A stretch of DNA of 15,396 nt from Bacteroidota bacterium (GCA_023440945.1 JAEZRL010000027.1:1-15396); one strand, 5' to 3'; shown: positions 8,268 to 15,050, numbered from the stretch's first letter. Notes: generated by a model from the letters alone, not told the origin. Translations and numbers: made by a program.

Positions 8268-8972
8268 ATGGAAAATCAAGAGGAAAAAAGCCGTGACTTT
8301 TTCTGGCCAAGCTATGTAGATTTAATGACTGCTTTATTTGCCATAGTTCTTGTTCTTTTTATTTTAACTTATCATAATCTAAATAAAGAGATTGAGATTA
8401 AAGAAAAAGAAGCAGCCTTGCTTAATAAGGTTAAAGCAAATCTTAAGCTTTTTCAATCGGATCCTACAATCTTTAAATTGGATACAGTTTACAACAGAAT
8501 TCAATTAGCTTTTAATATTAAGTTCCGCAAAGGTTTACAATATTATCATATAGACCAAAATGATGTTGAGGGATTTGACACTACTAAACAAAAATTGAAT
8601 GAACTTGGAAAGAAACTGAAAATGATTGTTGATACATTTCAGTCTCAAAAGAGCCAGGACACAGCGATGAACCACATTTCCTATTTAGTGGTTATATCAG
8701 GAAGCGCTTCAAAGTTGCCAGGAAATAGCGAGCATGATAATTATATCTTAAGTTATCAAAGAGCCCTCTCGCTTTATAAATATTGGAGAGATAGCTTGCA
8801 TATCGATTTTGATGCTCCTAAATACCATAATATAATTGAATTACAAATTGCAGGAGTTGGTTTTGGAGGAGTTGGACGATACAATTTTCCTTACCGGCCA
8901 GACAATCTTTTGGAGGAGGAAAAAAACCAAAGGTTTATCATCCATATAGCTCCTAAAATCGGAGAGAAGTAA
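8268..8972 (+). CDS. MotB/OmpA-type stator partner (ZorB-like)
   Basis: This 234-residue protein has a short cytoplasmic N-terminus, then a single TM segment at about 15-38 beginning F-W-P-S-Y-V-D18-L-M-T. The Asp at the start of the helix matches the proton-binding Asp of MotB, TolR, ExbD and ZorB. Residues 40-60 are charged and helical (linker or plug). Residues ~135-232 form an OmpA-like peptidoglycan-binding domain: N158-Y-I-L-S-x-x-R165-A-L fits the family's N-x-x-L-S-x-x-R-A pattern, and N220-Q-R-F-I-I-H fits the terminal N-R-R-x strand. The expected topology is cytoplasm to periplasm, anchoring the motor to the cell wall. It abuts the MotA-like gene with no spacer and is followed after 33 bp by the exported nuclease gene. 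Confidence 0.85.
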   Translation: MENQEEKSRDFFWPSYVDLMTALFAIVLVLFILTYHNLNKEIEIKEKEAALLNKVKANLKLFQSDPTIFKLDTVYNRIQLAFNIKFRKGLQYYHIDQNDVEGFDTTKQKLNELGKKLKMIVDTFQSQKSQDTAMNHISYLVVISGSASKLPGNSEHDNYILSYQRALSLYKYWRDSLHIDFDAPKYHNIIELQIAGVGFGGVGRYNFPYRPDNLLEEEKNQRFIIHIAPKIGEK

Positions 8973-9005
8973 TTCACGAACAAAACCTTTATAAAACTAA
9001 ACGAA

Positions 9006-9818
9006 GTGAAGCGTTCATTCGCAATTATTTTACTGCTTTTTGTTGTTTACTCGAACAAAGCTCAAGTTTCGATCTGCTCGTGGAATCTTGAAAATTTTGG
9101 TAAATCAAAGGATGATAATACAATTGAATTTATTGCAAATATTGTTAAACATTACGATATTATTTGTGTACAGGAAGTTGTGGCAGGCTATGGCGGAGCT
9201 CAGGCGGTGGCTAGATTGAATGCTGTATTAAATAGAAAGGGATTTAAGTGGGACTACCGAGTAAGTGACGTAACAAGTGGGGAAAGCTCTTATAAACATG
9301 AAAGATATGCTTTCCTATGGAAGACATCAAGGGTTAGATTGATTGGTAAGCCTTGGCTTGAAATGAAATTTAATATAGAAATTGACCGAGAGCCTTTTTT
9401 TGCTACGTTTACCCACGGTAGTAAACACTTTACAGTTGTAAATTTCCATGCCATTACTAAGTCGAAACAACCTGAAACAGAAATAAAATATTTCAAATTC
9501 TTACCTGCAAACTATCCTGATAAGAATCTGATTTTCTGTGGGGATTTTAATTGCCCACAGTCCCATACGGTGTTTAATCCATTAAAGAGTATGAATTACA
9601 AACCCGTTTTTGTTAATCAGAAAACCTCATTAAAACAAAAATGTATGAATGATAATTGCTTGGCTTCTGAGTTTGATAATATATTCTATAATAATTCAAA
9701 GGTCAAATACATTAGTTCTGGAATTATACATTTTTTTGAGAGCTTTAAAAATGATTTGAAATTAGCGAGAAAAATATCTGACCATGTTCCTATATACTTT
9801 GTTTTCAATTTGAATTAA
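9006..9818 (+). CDS. Exported endonuclease/exonuclease/phosphatase (EEP, DNase I-fold) protein
   Basis: This 270-residue protein starts at a GTG (9006); I see no in-frame ATG upstream. Residues 1-19 are a Sec-type signal peptide (MKRS, hydrophobic core, then NKA|Q), so the enzyme should act in the periplasm or outside. The mature part has all EEP catalytic positions: N27 in SWNLENF, E57 in CVQEVV, Y101 in ERYAFLWK, H148 in NFHAI, D180 and N182 in GDFNC, D224 in EFDNIFY, and D259-H260 in SDHVP. The family cleaves phosphodiester or phosphoester bonds with a divalent metal; the substrate here could be DNA, RNA or a small phosphoester. Very similar stand-alone exported EEP proteins seem common in Bacteroidota, so its place 33 bp behind the MotB-like gene supports co-transcription but does not prove a shared function. 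Confidence 0.85.
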   Translation: MKRSFAIILLLFVVYSNKAQVSICSWNLENFGKSKDDNTIEFIANIVKHYDIICVQEVVAGYGGAQAVARLNAVLNRKGFKWDYRVSDVTSGESSYKHERYAFLWKTSRVRLIGKPWLEMKFNIEIDREPFFATFTHGSKHFTVVNFHAITKSKQPETEIKYFKFLPANYPDKNLIFCGDFNCPQSHTVFNPLKSMNYKPVFVNQKTSLKQKCMNDNCLASEFDNIFYNNSKVKYISSGIIHFFESFKNDLKLARKISDHVPIYFVFNLN

Positions 9819-9847
9819 CATAGTCTCCTTACTAAGTCGCAGTGTAA

Positions 9848-9864
9848 ATGAATCTCCGATTCAT
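9848..9864 (+). terminator. Possible terminator after the seven-gene block
   Basis: A perfect 7-bp stem, ATGAATC / GATTCAT, with loop TCC, followed by the pyrimidine-rich CTTTATGTCTTTCTGCCTTT. It lies 29 bp after the nuclease stop. The stem is AT-rich and the T run is interrupted, so this is a modest candidate. A second small hairpin (TTGGTG, loop TTTT, CACCAA) follows at 9886-9901. Confidence 0.4.
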
Positions 9865-9956
9865 CTTTATGTCTTTCTGCCTTTGTTGGTGTTTTCACCA
9901 ATGGGGAATTCAATCAACAAAGCATCTTTCCGTATTATATCTTTCAATAAATAAAA

Positions 9957-10481
9957 TCAGCTTTCCTTGCTCCCAGGGCCAGGATATGGTTCGAAACCGT
10001 TTGCTTCAGATAATTTCAATCTTTTACCGTAATACTTCTCCGCCATCAGCGATATGGGCAAACCGAATACGACTGTGAATATCAAAATGCCTGTTACTGT
10101 ATCGAACGTAAAAACAAAAGGCTTGTGTGGGAATGCGGTTAATGGCATCACAATGAATGTCATGACAGACTGAACAAACAGCGCATATAAAAAACCATCC
10201 AGGAACTTGTTGGGCAACACTTTTTTTATTGCAGGATAAACCAGGAAATAAAACAAGGTAAAAGAGAAAGAAATAAAATAATGGATAAAAATGCCCAGCA
10301 ACAGAACCCATTTCCCTCTTGTAAAAGCCTTTTCTAATCCTATAGCGCCACCGGCGATGGCATAAAACATTTTATCCGGAAATGCACCGGTTCGGATCGT
10401 TTGATCTACATGCGCAGAAATAATATCAAGTGTGCCAGCCACCAGTGTAGTAAGCAGCACCGCTTGCCAAAATCGGTTCAT
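9957..10481 (-). CDS. Four-TM integral membrane protein, uncharacterised (YagU-like)
   Basis: This 174-residue protein has an ATG at 10481 and four hydrophobic segments at about 6-24, 57-82, 95-115 and 128-147. The first helix carries A15-G-T-L-D19, and the end reads LPISLMAEKYYGKRLKLS followed by a polar tail. It resembles a family of small inner-membrane proteins found in many Bacteroidota and often annotated only as hypothetical or YagU/DUF1440-like; I am not certain of the family. No enzymatic motif is visible. It is transcribed away from the transmembrane HTH protein at 10533, with 51 bp between the two starts, so both promoters must lie in or near that short gap. It has no obvious link to the operon on its other side, which converges on it. 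Confidence 0.72.
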   Translation of the reverse strand: MNRFWQAVLLTTLVAGTLDIISAHVDQTIRTGAFPDKMFYAIAGGAIGLEKAFTRGKWVLLLGIFIHYFISFSFTLFYFLVYPAIKKVLPNKFLDGFLYALFVQSVMTFIVMPLTAFPHKPFVFTFDTVTGILIFTVVFGLPISLMAEKYYGKRLKLSEANGFEPYPGPGSKES

Positions 10482-10532
10482 GGATTACAAGTTTAATTGT
10501 TAGTTTTATTTGCGTTACGGTTTCAAAAATCG

Positions 10533-11906
10533 ATGTATATGCCGGAATTTTTGCTTCAAAACCTGTTCAAAAGCCATTCAAACAGGAACCAAACTGTTTT
10601 GAGCGATAAAGACCTGGTAAAAATCTGCCTTGAGGAGGTCAGCCGTAAATCAGGTTATGCACACTCCAAAACATTACGGCAGCGCGATTTTGAATTTTTG
10701 TCCGGTGAGATTGAAAAAAGTACCGGCATACTTATCAGTATTTCTACCATCAAACGCTTATTGAACGGACAGTTTAATCATTTGCCACAGGCTGCTACCC
10801 TTAATGCCATCACTTCTTATCTTGGATACGGAAGCTGGCAGGCGTTCAGGAAGGTTAAACAACAGGAGAGTAGATTAAGCGCTGCTAATGGAACGGCGCT
10901 TCGAGAACAAAGAAAGGCATGGTTTTCCTACAGGATCTTTATTCCTGTAATCGCTGGCATTCTCTTCGTGTTAACTGCATCGCTTATCTATCTTTTAAAA
11001 CATGAAACCATTAAAGAAAAAGATGTTTCATTTTCAGTGAAGAAAACAACCGGTAATGACATTCCAAACACCGTCGTATTTACGTATGACGTTGCTGCGG
11101 TAAATGGCGACAGTTTTTTTATTCAACAGTCGTGGGACAGGGACAGGCGGGTGAAAATTGAAAAGAATAAACATACACTTACGGATATTTATTATGAACC
11201 CGGCTATCATAATGCAAAGCTGATTGTAAATGATGAAGTGGTTAAAACAATTGATGTTAACATTCCAACAAACGGATGGTTCTTTTTTAGTAAACCGGGA
11301 TTGTTTAAGGGTTTGCCCTCCCGTATAATACCCAAGAGGCCTGTAAGAAATGGCGTGTTATCGTTAACGCCTGATGATGTTATCGGCAGCAAAATAAATC
11401 CTGCATTGAACAACTTTTATTATTATACTTTATTCCCGGAAAAATGTGAGGTTGAATCAGACAATTTTATATTCAAGGCGCGAATACGGTTTAAGGCGAT
11501 TAATAATATTGCCTGCCCGATAATTATACCTGAAATATGCGAACAAAGCAATTCACTTTATTTTTTTACCACGTTGCCCGGTTGCACCAGCAACACCGCT
11601 GTAAATGTTGGAGAGCATTTATTAAGTGGCAAAACAACTGATCTTTCTGCTTTCGGTGTTGATATCTATCAGTGGCAGGATATTGAAGTAATTGTAAAGA
11701 ATAAAACGGCACAGATTTTTATTGGTAGCCGGGAAATATTTTCAAGCGCTTACGCAAAGTCTGCCGGACTTATTACAGGCTTAGCGTTTATGTCAAACGG
11801 CCTTTGCGAAATTGATTCTATTTCGCTTAAGGGCTTCGACGGAAGAGTGGTATATGAAAATGATTTTGAGCAAAACGGTGTACAAGCGATAGCAGGCACT
11901 AATTAA
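10533..11906 (+). CDS. Transmembrane HTH-type sensor/regulator with C-terminal LamG-like domain
   Basis: I start this at the ATG at 10533 (457 residues); the frame is open from a TTG at 10497, and ATG 10539 is also possible. Residues ~20-106 form a helical N-terminal domain with a DNA-binding look: KTLRQRDFEFLSGEIEKSTG, then SISTIKRLLNG, then LNAITSYLGYGSWQAF. A single TM helix follows at about 134-155. Residues ~165-245 are beta-rich and PKD/Ig-like (VVFTYDV to TIDVNIPT). Residues ~285-455 resemble a concanavalin-like (LamG/laminarin) fold, ending in ISLKGFDGRVVYENDFE. This order suggests a one-component membrane regulator with a cytoplasmic HTH and an extracytoplasmic ligand-binding part. 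The TM segment is visible; the domain names are my judgement. Its target may include the divergent membrane-protein gene. Confidence 0.7.
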   Translation: MYMPEFLLQNLFKSHSNRNQTVLSDKDLVKICLEEVSRKSGYAHSKTLRQRDFEFLSGEIEKSTGILISISTIKRLLNGQFNHLPQAATLNAITSYLGYGSWQAFRKVKQQESRLSAANGTALREQRKAWFSYRIFIPVIAGILFVLTASLIYLLKHETIKEKDVSFSVKKTTGNDIPNTVVFTYDVAAVNGDSFFIQQSWDRDRRVKIEKNKHTLTDIYYEPGYHNAKLIVNDEVVKTIDVNIPTNGWFFFSKPGLFKGLPSRIIPKRPVRNGVLSLTPDDVIGSKINPALNNFYYYTLFPEKCEVESDNFIFKARIRFKAINNIACPIIIPEICEQSNSLYFFTTLPGCTSNTAVNVGEHLLSGKTTDLSAFGVDIYQWQDIEVIVKNKTAQIFIGSREIFSSAYAKSAGLITGLAFMSNGLCEIDSISLKGFDGRVVYENDFEQNGVQAIAGTN

Positions 11907-12041
11907 TGCAATCTTTTTTATGTCCGGCATCGCCCTGCCTGAGTGAACGAGACGGTAAAACCGCCATTTTCTTTCACCTTCTTTAAGCAAAAACAGGTAA
12001 GCCAGTGAAAAGAACCGTAAGAGGCTACAAGCCTTTGCTGC

Positions 12042-12076
12042 AAAAAATGCCCGCTATCATTTTTAAGTAACGGGCA
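12042..12076 (-). terminator. Rho-independent terminator of the helicase gene
   Basis: On the minus strand, TGCCCG (12076-12071) pairs with CGGGCA (12053-12048), and the stem is followed directly by a run of six T (12047-12042). The loop is 17 nt. It lies 24-58 bp beyond the helicase stop. On the plus strand the same stem is followed by ATTGATTATTTTTTT, so it may also stop transcription arriving from the convergent regulator gene. Confidence 0.7.
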
Positions 12077-12099
12077 ATTGATTATTTTTTTAAAAATTA

Positions 12100-13353
12100 C
12101 TATACGTTAACCAACGGACCTCTGCGTTTTTTAAAATGCTTTTGCCCCTGCTGGCCGTGCTTATAATGATGCTGACCGTTTGTTCTGCCATGCGATTGCC
12201 TTTCTACGGGTGTAAATACCGGCTGAAAAGGATGCTCCTCCTGTACGGGAATGTTTTGAGCCGTAAGGCGAATAATGTCTTTCAGGAAAGCTCTTTCTTC
12301 ATGAGAACAAAACGAAATGGCTGTACCACCTGCGCCGGCTCGGCCTGTGCGGCCAATGCGATGTACATAGGTTTCGGCCACTTCCGGAAGATCGAAATTG
12401 AATACATGGGTCAGGCTGTCAACATCAATACCACGTGCAGCAATATCGGTTGCCACCAAAACTTTAAGCCTGCCTTCTTTAAAATTGACCAGGGCACGTT
12501 GACGTGCATTTTGCGCTTTATCGCCATGTATAGAGTCTGCCTTGATATTTGCTTTGTTCAACGCTTTCGCAACACGGTCTGCCCCATGTTTGGTACGTAC
12601 AAACACCAATGACCGGCGGATGTTTTGTGATTGTATAAGGTGTGTTAGCAACAACTGCTTATTGTTCTTATCTACTTTGTACAGTAACTGGTCAATTTTT
12701 TCAACGGTAGAAGATACAGGCGTAACTTCTATCGTTACCGGTTGCTGTAGTAAGGAATTAGCAAGTGCCGAAATTTGCGGTGGCATAGTTGCCGAAAAGA
12801 AGAGTGTTTGTTTTTGTTTAGGCAACAGCCGGATGATCTTTTTTACGTCGTTGATAAAACCCATGTCCAGCATACGGTCAGCTTCATCTAAAACAAACAT
12901 TTTAAGATCATCCAGGTGAACATAATTTTGGCTGATTAAGTCGAGCAAACGACCGGGTGTGGCAATCAATATATCCACACCATTACGTATGGCCAATACC
13001 TGCGATTGTTGTGGCACGCCGCCATAAACAACCTGGTGTTTTAAACCGGTTTCTTTGCCATAAGCGGTAAAGCTTTCATCTATCTGAATCGCGAGTTCTC
13101 TTGTAGGCGTTAATATTAAAGCAAGCGTATAACGGTAACCGTTACCATTAGATCTTTCTTTAGAGAGCGTTTGTAAAACGGGTATGGCAAAAGCCGCTGT
13201 TTTACCCGTGCCTGTTTGTGCACAGCCTAATACATCTTTTCCTGCAAGGGCGGGAGGAATGGCTTGTTCCTGTATAGGTGTTGGATTTGTATAGCCTTGC
13301 GCTTTAAGCGCCTTAGTTATAGGTTGTATTAAACCTAATTGATCGAATGTCAA
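12100..13353 (-). CDS. rhlE: DEAD-box ATP-dependent RNA helicase, RhlE type
   Basis: This 417-residue protein has a TTG start at 13353 (reads MTFDQLGL); a stop lies a few codons upstream in frame and no nearer ATG exists. All DEAD-box motifs are intact: a Q-motif region TNPTPIQEQAIP (22-33), Walker A A45-Q-T-G-T-G-K-T52, PTRELA (83-88), TPGR (132-135), DEAD (156-159), SAT (187-189), ATDIAARGID (301-310) and HRIGRTGR (331-338). A short basic, His/Gly-rich tail of ~45 residues (KHGQQGQKHFKKRRG) should contact RNA. Helicases of this kind unwind short RNA duplexes in ribosome assembly, mRNA turnover and cold adaptation. The gene is monocistronic, with a clear terminator at 12042-12076 and a leader of up to ~260 bp upstream. 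RhlE is the closest subgroup; naming within DEAD-box paralogues is approximate. Confidence 0.92.
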   Translation of the reverse strand: MTFDQLGLIQPITKALKAQGYTNPTPIQEQAIPPALAGKDVLGCAQTGTGKTAAFAIPVLQTLSKERSNGNGYRYTLALILTPTRELAIQIDESFTAYGKETGLKHQVVYGGVPQQSQVLAIRNGVDILIATPGRLLDLISQNYVHLDDLKMFVLDEADRMLDMGFINDVKKIIRLLPKQKQTLFFSATMPPQISALANSLLQQPVTIEVTPVSSTVEKIDQLLYKVDKNNKQLLLTHLIQSQNIRRSLVFVRTKHGADRVAKALNKANIKADSIHGDKAQNARQRALVNFKEGRLKVLVATDIAARGIDVDSLTHVFNFDLPEVAETYVHRIGRTGRAGAGGTAISFCSHEERAFLKDIIRLTAQNIPVQEEHPFQPVFTPVERQSHGRTNGQHHYKHGQQGQKHFKKRRGPLVNV

Positions 13354-13616
13354 GATTGTAAAAATTTATTATTAAAAAATCCAAGGGCTAACTGAGATAT
13401 GACTGCAAAGAGAGCATTTGGTATTGGGTGCCCATCAATACTAAATAAAAATCGGGTGAAACTTGTGGAGAAGAAGTTAAAGCTTCATTATTTGTACCAT
13501 GAACAATGCGAATGTACAGTATTATATTGAAAGGTAGTGTGAAAGTGCTTTTTTGCCTGGCGTTGCTGGTTTTGTTCATGGGTGAATGAATGGAAGAAAA
13601 AAGATAAAAAACGGAC
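13354..13616 (-). other. Intergenic leader upstream of the helicase; no gene seen
   Basis: This 263-bp stretch lies between the helicase start and the first repeat copy. It should hold the helicase promoter and 5' leader. A TATAAT (minus strand, near 13530-13525) is present but has no good -35 partner and does not fit the usual Bacteroidota TAnnTTTG element, so I do not call a promoter. A 77-codon minus-strand frame (13388-13621) and a 25-codon plus-strand frame (13512-13589) look like chance. Confidence 0.4.
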
Positions 13617-13857
13617 AGCACTCTTCAAAGAAAAAAGCAGCGACGTTAAGGATACGAGGGCCTTGCGGCCTGAGCAGGAGAGTTAACTAAAATGAAAAGG
13701 CTTATCGCTTATTGATTATAACTTATAACTCATAGTTTCTCACTAAGATCTTTTAGTTCATTACCTTTTACTTTCTTCGGCTTGAGGCAAAGAAAGATCA
13801 AGGACTCGTAACTTATAACTCACAACTCCTCACTAACATCTTTTAGTTCATTACCTT

Positions 13858-13889
13858 TTACTTTCTTTGCCTTGATGCAAAGAAAGTAA
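13858..13889. repeat. Perfect 13-bp hairpin with CTTGAT loop (copy 1, unit 2)
   Basis: TTACTTTCTTTGC (13858-13870) pairs perfectly with GCAAAGAAAGTAA (13877-13889) around the loop CTTGAT. Related versions occur at 14263-14287 (9-bp stem, loop CTTGATA) and, with one mismatch, at about 13771-13796. In copy 2 unit 2 a different pairing, CTTTGCAT / ATGCAAAG (14400-14423), keeps a hairpin at the same place. Confidence 0.8.
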
Positions 13890-13897
13890 CAAAGAAA

Positions 13898-13944
13898 AAT
13901 CAAGAACGGATGATATACAGCCCATCCGTTCATTCGCCTTGATT
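13898..13944. other. Structured hairpin with ATATACAGCC loop, copy 1
   Basis: Inner stem GAACGGATG (13904-13912) pairs with CATCCGTTC (13923-13931) around the loop ATATACAGCC. An outer helix AATCAAG (13898-13904) can pair with CTTGATT (13938-13944), leaving a one-sided bulge of about six bases. It is not followed by a T run, so it is not a simple terminator. It may be a structured RNA or a DNA cruciform element; its function is unknown. Confidence 0.75.
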
Positions 13945-14108
13945 TGGCTGTAGTGCTACTGTGGCTTCGGCATTTAGGCCTTGATAAGTTATTCGGGAAC
14001 CAAAACTTCTCCTTCTAACACCAGTATCCTCATAAGTCGCCTTTTTTTTCGTGGGGTATATTCTAAAGACGAGTAAAGGAAAGGATGAAAAAATTATAAG
14101 AAGCAGAT

Positions 14109-14591
14109 AGTACTCCTCAGAGAAAAAAGCAGCGACGTTGAGGATACGAGGGCCTTGCGGCCTGAGCAGGAGAGTTAACTAAAAATGAAAAGGCTTACCG
14201 CTTATTGATTATAACTTATAACTCATAGCTTCTCACTACATCCTGTAGTTCATTGCCTTTTACTTTCTTTGCTTGATACAAAGAAAGATCAAGGACTCGT
14301 AACTTATAACTCATAACTTCTCACGAACAGCTTGTAACTTATTGTCTTTTACTTTCTTTATTTCGTACTCTTTTGTGTCTTATTTGGTCTCAATAAATGC
14401 TTTGCATTTGCCTTGATGCAAAGAAAGTAATGATCCTGAAAAGATTTCAGGATGATCAAGAAAAAACGATATACAGCCCGTTTTTTCATACGCCTTGATT
14501 GAGCTTTTGTACTACTGTAGCTTCAGCAGTTAGGCCTTGATAAGTTATTCGGGAACCAAAACTTCTTCTTTTAACACCAGTATCCTCATAA
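14109..14591. repeat. Complex intergenic direct repeat, copy 2
   Basis: The right copy, same orientation and module order as 13617-14035, starting 492 bp further on. Its tandem units begin at 14212 and 14300. The second unit carries about 55 bp of extra sequence (roughly 14348-14405), and an additional stem ATCCTGAAA / TTTCAGGAT (14433-14453, loop AGA) is present that copy 1 lacks. The stem of the ATATACAGCC hairpin is changed on both arms in a compensated way. About 70 bp of unrelated sequence separates the two copies. Confidence 0.85.
14455..14499. other. Structured hairpin with ATATACAGCC loop, copy 2
   Basis: Inner stem GAAAAAACG (14460-14468) pairs with CGTTTTTTC (14479-14487) around the same ATATACAGCC loop. 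The outer helix is ATCAAG (14455-14460) with CTTGAT (14494-14499). Compared with copy 1, four of the nine inner pairs differ and all four remain Watson-Crick pairs (C-G, G-C, G-C, T-A become A-T, A-T, A-T, C-G). Confidence 0.75.
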
Positions 14592-14626
14592 GACCAACAA
14601 AGGCGGAGCAAATAAACCGGGAAAGA

Positions 14627-15019
14627 TCAATCTTTATGAATGGCCGTATATTTATACCCGCAGCCTTCAATACAAGGTGGATATAAAAACAATGTGGCAT
14701 TGTTATCTTTCAATTCAAAACGATAAGGAAGAAATGAGGAAGCATTGCTTGTATTGATTTGAAGTGTAGAATCGCTCAATAACGTAAAGTTAGTCGTATC
14801 ATTACCATTGCCGGTGTATTGTATAAACTGGCCGCTCTTGGTGAATTCAACACTCAATCGTTCATGCGCAGGCTGCCATGTACCAGAGCCATCTCCAGGA
14901 TCCATATAATACTCAGTCAATTGCCATTTTCCGTGCAACCGGTCATTCTTTACAACATCCTTGGAACAGGAAATTAAGAGTACTGTTGCTATGCTGATGA
15001 ATATCCCTATCTTTTTCAT
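14627..15019 (-). CDS. Lipocalin-like lipoprotein
   Basis: This 130-residue protein has an ATG at 15019. The N-terminus is a type II signal: MKK, a hydrophobic core, and the lipobox L15-I-S-C18 followed by SKD, so it should be lipid-anchored in the envelope. The mature part is a small beta-rich domain beginning G30-K-W-Q-L-T-E-Y, the G-x-W strand typical of lipocalin-like proteins of Bacteroidota, and continuing with alternating strands. A C-terminal PPCIEGCGYKY offers a possible disulfide. The ligand is unknown. It appears to be a single gene; downstream lies the repeat region and upstream a terminator-like hairpin belonging to other sequence. I am confident of the lipoprotein call, and reasonably so of the fold. 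Confidence 0.82.
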   Translation of the reverse strand: MKKIGIFISIATVLLISCSKDVVKNDRLHGKWQLTEYYMDPGDGSGTWQPAHERLSVEFTKSGQFIQYTGNGNDTTNFTLLSDSTLQINTSNASSFLPYRFELKDNNATLFLYPPCIEGCGYKYTAIHKD

Positions 15020-15050
15020 GCTGCCATTTTTAAGAAGATACTTTAAATAA

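Larger units (their letters stand above)
13617..14035. repeat. Complex intergenic direct repeat, copy 1
   Basis: The left copy of a long noncoding repeat. Modules in order: (A) a GC-richer block of about 105 bp (from ~13630) that differs from copy 2 by two substitutions and one inserted A; (B) two tandem units of about 90 bp starting TAACTTATAACTCA (13719 and 13809), each ending in a CTTTCTT.../...AAAGAAAG hairpin; (C) a stem-loop with loop ATATACAGCC (13898-13944); (D) a closing block of about 75 bp ending at CCTCATAAG, almost identical to copy 2. The ends are conserved and the middle is variable. No transposase is nearby, and it does not have the regular spacing of a CRISPR. Confidence 0.85.

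Noticed and set aside
6750..8972. Plain TolQ/TolR or ExbB/ExbD transport pair
   Set aside because: The A subunit has a very long tail and the B subunit an OmpA-like peptidoglycan-binding domain; no TonB, TolA or outer-membrane receptor gene is nearby.
9886..9901. Hairpin TTGGTG / CACCAA as the operon terminator
   Set aside because: A good small stem, but no T run follows on either strand; the hairpin at 9848-9864 is the better, though still modest, candidate.
9848..10078. 76-codon plus-strand frame after the nuclease gene
   Set aside because: It starts in a hairpin, overlaps the minus-strand membrane-protein gene and has no protein-like features.
12136..12919. Two long plus-strand frames opposite the helicase gene
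   Set aside because: They are shadows of the rhlE-type gene, whose DEAD-box motifs are all intact.
13388..13621. 77-codon minus-strand frame upstream of the helicase
   Set aside because: Low-complexity composition, no motif, and it runs into the start of the repeat; more likely leader sequence. A 25-codon hydrophobic plus-strand frame at 13512-13589 was rejected for the same reason.
13617..14591. CRISPR array
   Set aside because: The repeated units are long, few and imperfect, with no uniform short repeat and spacer pattern and no cas gene nearby.
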